Source: JAMLIN01 sp964476625
Lineage (GTDB): Bacteria; Pseudomonadota; Gammaproteobacteria; Burkholderiales; Burkholderiaceae_E
Direction of reading: 5' to 3'
Length of the DNA: 64,000 nt
NCBI GenBank assembly: GCA_964476625.1
Contig: CAYZBJ010000004.1
Span: 26,461 to 90,460, forward strand
A model generated the notes under the pieces. It saw nothing but the letters and a program-made list of their open reading frames with translations, had not been told where the DNA came from and ran no database searches. The translations under genes were made by a program, and so were the position numbers. The first letter of the stretch is position 1; each line of letters starts with the position of its first letter. Shown piece after piece: positions 60,568-64,000 of the stretch.

Positions 60568-61794
60568 CTACTTCTTCGCCATCCAGGGCGGCAGGATCGG
60601 GTCGGCGGTCCGCAAGGCCTTCGGGAATACGACCTCGCGCTTGCAGTCCGCCTGCCATTGCGCAAACAGCAGGTTCGGGTGCTTGCCGCCGGTCTTGAGT
60701 TCATGACGCTCGTCGAACTCGATGAGGCCCGGAATGCCGACGTAGCTGGTCTTCTCGAGCGCCTTGATCACCGGATCGGTATCGGTGGTCTTGGCCAGGG
60801 CAACTGCTTCGGCATAGATGTGCACCGCGTCGTAGGCGCCATAGGCGGTGTATACCGGCGTACGCTTGGTGCGCTTGGCGAACTCGTCGAAGAACGGCAC
60901 CGTCTTGGGCGTGATCGGGGCGCGCACCGCGAAGTTCCCGGCGATCTCGGACACCGACTTGCCGCCGATCCGTTCGCAGAAGTCGCCGTCCATGCTCTTC
61001 ACGTCGACCCCGCCGTAGGGCATCGGGAAGCGGGCGTCGTACCACTGCTTGGCGAAGACGTCGCTCGAGGCATGCGACAGGATCACGACCAGATACTGGG
61101 CGCCCGAGTCGCGCACCTTCGAGAACAGCGGCGAGAAATCCGAAGTCTGGGTGTCGAACAGCTCGGTGAAGCGGACATCGACCCCGGCGGCCGTGGCGCC
61201 CTTCTTGAGGATGGGCACCAGATCCTGGACCCACTTGGCGTTCTCGCCGACGATCGCGACCTTCTGGAATCCGAGCTCGCCGCCGACGAAATCGGACAGG
61301 AAGACGGTCAGCTGCCGGGCCTGGTCGGCGGCGTTGACGGGCCCGACGCGGAAGATGTACTTGTAGTTGTCGTAGTCGGTCTTGACCTTCGCGGTGACTG
61401 ACGGCGATGCCGCGCCCACGCCGAGGTAGATCGTCTTGGCACGCGAGATGTGCGGCAACTGGGCCAGCGTGACGCCGCTGGTGTAGCCGCCGACAAGTAC
61501 GTCGACCTTCTCCTCGGCCGTCAGTTTCTTGATCGCGTTGATCCCTGCCTCGGGCTTCTCCGTTTCGTCGGCCACGACCATCTCGAACTTCCGTCCGAGT
61601 ACGCCGCCCTTGGCGTTGATCTCGTCGATCGCCATCTGGACCGCTTCCTGGGTATCCCGACCGACCTGCAACTGGACCGCAGTCGGCACCCCGATCCGGA
61701 TCGGCCCTTGCTGGGCCATGACAACGGGGGCATGGCCCAGGACTGCCACCAATCCGGCGCCAAGCGCCGATGTGATCAGAGTGCGACGCGTCAT
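60568..61794 (-). CDS. livK: Periplasmic substrate-binding protein of a LivK-type ABC importer
   Basis: 408 residues from ATG 61794, with GGAGAC just upstream. The signal peptide starts MTRRTLITSALGAGLVAVLG and probably ends at VMAQQ; the twin arginine suggests possible Tat export. Mature part: IRIGVPTAVQLQVGRDTQEA, INAIKKLTAEEKVDVLVGGY, FRVGPVNAADQARQLTVFLS, and PVYTAYGAYDAVHIYAEAVA, all of the type I periplasmic binding fold. The ligand is not readable; the distant relation to amide- and aromatic-binding members is compatible with the neighbouring indolepyruvate oxidoreductase. An in-frame upstream ATG at 61860 would hide the signal peptide and is rejected. Confidence 0.9.
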   Translation of the reverse strand: MTRRTLITSALGAGLVAVLGHAPVVMAQQGPIRIGVPTAVQLQVGRDTQEAVQMAIDEINAKGGVLGRKFEMVVADETEKPEAGINAIKKLTAEEKVDVLVGGYTSGVTLAQLPHISRAKTIYLGVGAASPSVTAKVKTDYDNYKYIFRVGPVNAADQARQLTVFLSDFVGGELGFQKVAIVGENAKWVQDLVPILKKGATAAGVDVRFTELFDTQTSDFSPLFSKVRDSGAQYLVVILSHASSDVFAKQWYDARFPMPYGGVDVKSMDGDFCERIGGKSVSEIAGNFAVRAPITPKTVPFFDEFAKRTKRTPVYTAYGAYDAVHIYAEAVALAKTTDTDPVIKALEKTSYVGIPGLIEFDERHELKTGGKHPNLLFAQWQADCKREVVFPKALRTADPILPPWMAKK

Positions 61795-61902
61795 CGATGT
61801 CTCCGGTGGTCGAGGTTGCCCGTACGGCACCTCATTCGGTTGGTATGAGTACGCTGACAAGCCCGAACACCCGGATCCGATCCCGAAGGCTGTCAGTCTG
61901 CG

Positions 61903-61932
61903 AGGCTAGCCCCGTCACTTCGACAGCGTCAA
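61903..61932 (-). promoter_or_regulatory. Possible sigma-70 promoter for livK
   Basis: On the - strand TTGACG (61927-61932) and TAGCCT (61903-61908) stand 18 bases apart, about 109 bases before the livK ATG, in the 181-base gap after the indolepyruvate oxidoreductase gene. The -35 is good (5 of 6), the -10 weak (3 of 6). Confidence 0.3.
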
Positions 61933-61975
61933 GTGCGCTATCCGAACTTTTTCCCGATCCGCCCCCTTGCGCCGC

Positions 61976-64000
61976 TCAGGCGGCCTCGTGCAGCAGCAAC
62001 TTGGCTTCGTCGAATTCCCGCAGCAAGGTCTCGCGGCGCTGCCGCGCGGCCGCCAGGTTGCGTGACTTCACGTGGCCATATCCGCGGATATCCTCGGGTA
62101 CCGACGCGATGCGCACCGCGATCGGCAGGTTCTCGCGCGTGAGCCTGGGCAGCAGCTCGCCGATCGTGCGTTCGTACTCGTCGACCAGGGCCCGCTCGTG
62201 GCGACGCTCCTCGGTGCGCCCGAAGATGTCGAACGGCCCGCCGCGCAGGCCCCGCAGCTTCGCCAGCACGCCGAAGGCCTTCAGCATCCATGGTCCATAC
62301 TCGCGCTTGACCAGCTCGCCCTTGTTGTTTCGCTTCGCGAGAAGTGGCGGCGCCAGGTGGAAGCTCAGGCTGAAGTCTCCCTCGAACTGCTGTCGCAGCT
62401 GCTCGAGGAAGCGGCCATCGGTGTACAGGCGGGCAACTTCGTACTCGTCCTTGTAGGCCATCAGCTTGGCAAAGTAGCGCGCCGCCGCTTCCGTCAGCTT
62501 GAGCGTCCCCTTGCCGGCCACCCGCTGCTCGGCGTCGCGCACCCTGGCGACGAAGTCGGTGTAGCGCTTCGCGTAGGCGGCGTTCTGGTAGCCGACCAGG
62601 AACTCGGCGCGATGGGTCACCAGTTCATCGAGCGACAGCCGCACCGGCTTGCGCACCAGCGTGATCGAAGACACCGGTACAGCCGCTTTCTCGACCCGCT
62701 CGGGATCGACCGCGGCGACGCGGCCCCAGGCGAATGCCTGCTTGTTCGATTCGATCGCGACCTGGTTGAGCTCGATCGCCCGCTCGATCGCCTCGGCCGA
62801 GACCGGAATCAGCCCGCGCTGCCAGGCGAAGCCGAGCATGAACAGGTTGGTGGCGATCGCATCGCCGAGCAGGGCCGTCGCCAGCCGGCTTGCATCGACG
62901 AAGCTGGCCGCCGAGCGGTCACCGATCGCGGCGATGATGGCCGCCTCCATCTCGCCCAGGGGGAACTTCCAGTCCGGGTTGCGCGTGAAGTCCGCGGTCG
63001 GCGTGGCCGACAGGTTCGCGACGACCCGCGTGCGTCCTGGCGCCATCCTCGCGAGCGCCTCGCGCCCCGCGGTGACCAGCACATCGCAGCCGAGCACCGC
63101 ATCGGCCGCGGCCGCACCGATGCGCGGCGAATACAGTGGCTGACCGGGGTTGGCGAAGCGCAGGAAGCTCATGACCGCGCCGTTCTTCTGCGCCAGGCCG
63201 GTCACGTCGAGTACGGTGACCGACTTGCCCTCGAGGTGCGCGGCCATGCCGAGCAACTGGCCGATCGTGACCACGCCGGTGCCGCCGATGCCGGTGATCA
63301 TCAGCGCATAGGACCGGTCGAGCGCGGGCAAGGTGGCTGGCGGTAGCTCCCCGGCGATCGAGGCCGCGATCGAGGCCGTCCGGGCCCCGGGCGCCGGCGC
63401 ACTCGCGGCCGCCCTGTCCTTTGCCACGTCCACGCGAGCGCTACGCAGCTTGCCGCCGTGCACCGTCACGAAACTCGGGCAGAAGCCGTCGACACAGGAG
63501 TAGTCCTTGTTGCACGAGGACTGATCGATCTTGCGCTTGCGGCCGAACGTCGTCTCCACCGGCTCGACCGAAACGCAGTTGGACTTCACGCCGCAGTCGC
63601 CGCATCCTTCGCAGACCGCCTCGTTGATGAACACGCGCTTCTGCGGATCGGGAAAGGTGCCGCGCTTGCGGCGGCGGCGCTTCTCGGCCGCGCAAGTCTG
63701 GTCGTAGATCAGCACCGACACGCCGGGGTAATCGCGCAGCTCGCGCTGCACCTCGTCGAGCGCGCTGCGGTGATGGACCGCGATGGACGGGTCGAAATAG
63801 CCCCCCGGGTACTTGCCCGGCTCGTCGGTCACGACGACGATCTTCCCGACCCCTTCCGCGGCGACCTGACGCGCGATCAGCTGTGGCGTCAGCGGCCCGT
63901 CGTGGGGCTGGCCGCCGGTCATCGCGACGGCATCGTTGAAGAGGATCTTGTAGGTGATCGGCGTGTTCGTGGCCACGGCCAGCCGGATCGCCAGCGAGCC
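61976..64000 (-). CDS. Indolepyruvate ferredoxin oxidoreductase, C-terminal ~670 residues (partial at window edge)
   Basis: The frame is open to the window end, so the thiamine-diphosphate/alpha part lies outside. Seen in order: ITYKILFNDAVAMTGGQPHD, a two-cluster ferredoxin-like stretch NEAVCEGCGDCGVKSNCVSV with CNKDYSCVDGFCPSF, then the gamma domain GIGGTGVVTIGQLLGMAAHL and LDVTGLAQKNGAVMSFLRFA, and a long C-terminal helical region typical of the ~1150-residue fused bacterial enzyme. It oxidatively decarboxylates arylpyruvates to aryl-acetyl-CoA. Stop TGA at 61976-61978. It precedes livK on the same strand and probably belongs to the same catabolic unit. Confidence 0.92.
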   Translation of the reverse strand, partial: GSLAIRLAVATNTPITYKILFNDAVAMTGGQPHDGPLTPQLIARQVAAEGVGKIVVVTDEPGKYPGGYFDPSIAVHHRSALDEVQRELRDYPGVSVLIYDQTCAAEKRRRRKRGTFPDPQKRVFINEAVCEGCGDCGVKSNCVSVEPVETTFGRKRKIDQSSCNKDYSCVDGFCPSFVTVHGGKLRSARVDVAKDRAAASAPAPGARTASIAASIAGELPPATLPALDRSYALMITGIGGTGVVTIGQLLGMAAHLEGKSVTVLDVTGLAQKNGAVMSFLRFANPGQPLYSPRIGAAAADAVLGCDVLVTAGREALARMAPGRTRVVANLSATPTADFTRNPDWKFPLGEMEAAIIAAIGDRSAASFVDASRLATALLGDAIATNLFMLGFAWQRGLIPVSAEAIERAIELNQVAIESNKQAFAWGRVAAVDPERVEKAAVPVSSITLVRKPVRLSLDELVTHRAEFLVGYQNAAYAKRYTDFVARVRDAEQRVAGKGTLKLTEAAARYFAKLMAYKDEYEVARLYTDGRFLEQLRQQFEGDFSLSFHLAPPLLAKRNNKGELVKREYGPWMLKAFGVLAKLRGLRGGPFDIFGRTEERRHERALVDEYERTIGELLPRLTRENLPIAVRIASVPEDIRGYGHVKSRNLAAARQRRETLLREFDEAKLLLHEAA

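Noticed and set aside
1..64000. CRISPR array, tRNA or rRNA genes
   Set aside because: No regularly spaced repeats, no cloverleaf with CCA-type ends and no rRNA-like stretches were found on reading.

Overview
The window is GC-rich, densely packed bacterial DNA, most likely from a betaproteobacterium (Burkholderiales/Rhodocyclales-like). The evidence is the gene order rubredoxin-pilG-pilH-pilI-pilJ-pilL followed by yqgE-ruvX-pyrR-pyrB-pyrC'-plsC, the non-catalytic dihydroorotase beside aspartate carbamoyltransferase, and a C-run/G-run intergenic hairpin typical of the group. Two 10-N runs (34846-34855 and 47181-47190) show a draft scaffold, probably a metagenome bin or short-read assembly.

Region 1 (1-31761, mostly + strand) is a large surface-polysaccharide locus. 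It opens with the end of rfbB, then rfbA and rfbC. A membrane O-acyltransferase lies on the opposite strand. A compact cassette at 4546-10256 follows: methyltransferase, TagF-like glycerophosphotransferase, a 69-residue YLDPGSGS membrane protein, a YidC paralog, and an alkaline-phosphatase-superfamily membrane transferase. Next come a dead yidC fragment and a second, inverted membrane transferase. An ABC-export block (13061-23744) holds wzm, wzt, two FkbM-type methyltransferase genes (one fused through a coiled coil to a glycosyltransferase), a GDP-perosamine synthase-like aminotransferase, a GNAT acetyltransferase and three GT2 enzymes. gmd, fcl, a GT2, a GT4 and a wbpV-wbpL-wbpM-like trio finish the locus. 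Read together, this suggests a heteropolymer containing N-acetylperosamine and fucose. It would start on undecaprenyl phosphate with a 6-deoxy-HexNAc, be capped by methylation, be exported by Wzm/Wzt, and perhaps be decorated in the periplasm with acyl and phospho-alcohol groups.

Region 2 (31800-51842) is housekeeping, almost all on the - strand: apaH (+), plsC, the pyrimidine set pyrC'-pyrB-pyrR, ruvX, yqgE, a three-subunit 2-oxoglutarate oxidoreductase (korB-korA-korC), and a type IV pilus chemosensory operon (pilL, pilJ, pilI, pilH, pilG) headed by a rubredoxin gene. A near-perfect 27-bp-arm palindrome sits between plsC and pyrC'.

Region 3 (52059-64000): an EamA exporter and a biotin transporter gene bioY (+), then a - strand run from a partial indolepyruvate ferredoxin oxidoreductase through livK-H-M-G-F to a DJ-1/PfpI protein, a histone-deacetylase-like amidohydrolase and an acyl-CoA synthetase. 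This looks like an uptake and catabolic island for amino acids or amides.

No tRNA, rRNA, CRISPR array or intact transposase was seen. Very long reading frames opposite pilL, pilJ, korA and gmd are GC-driven shadows and are left out.
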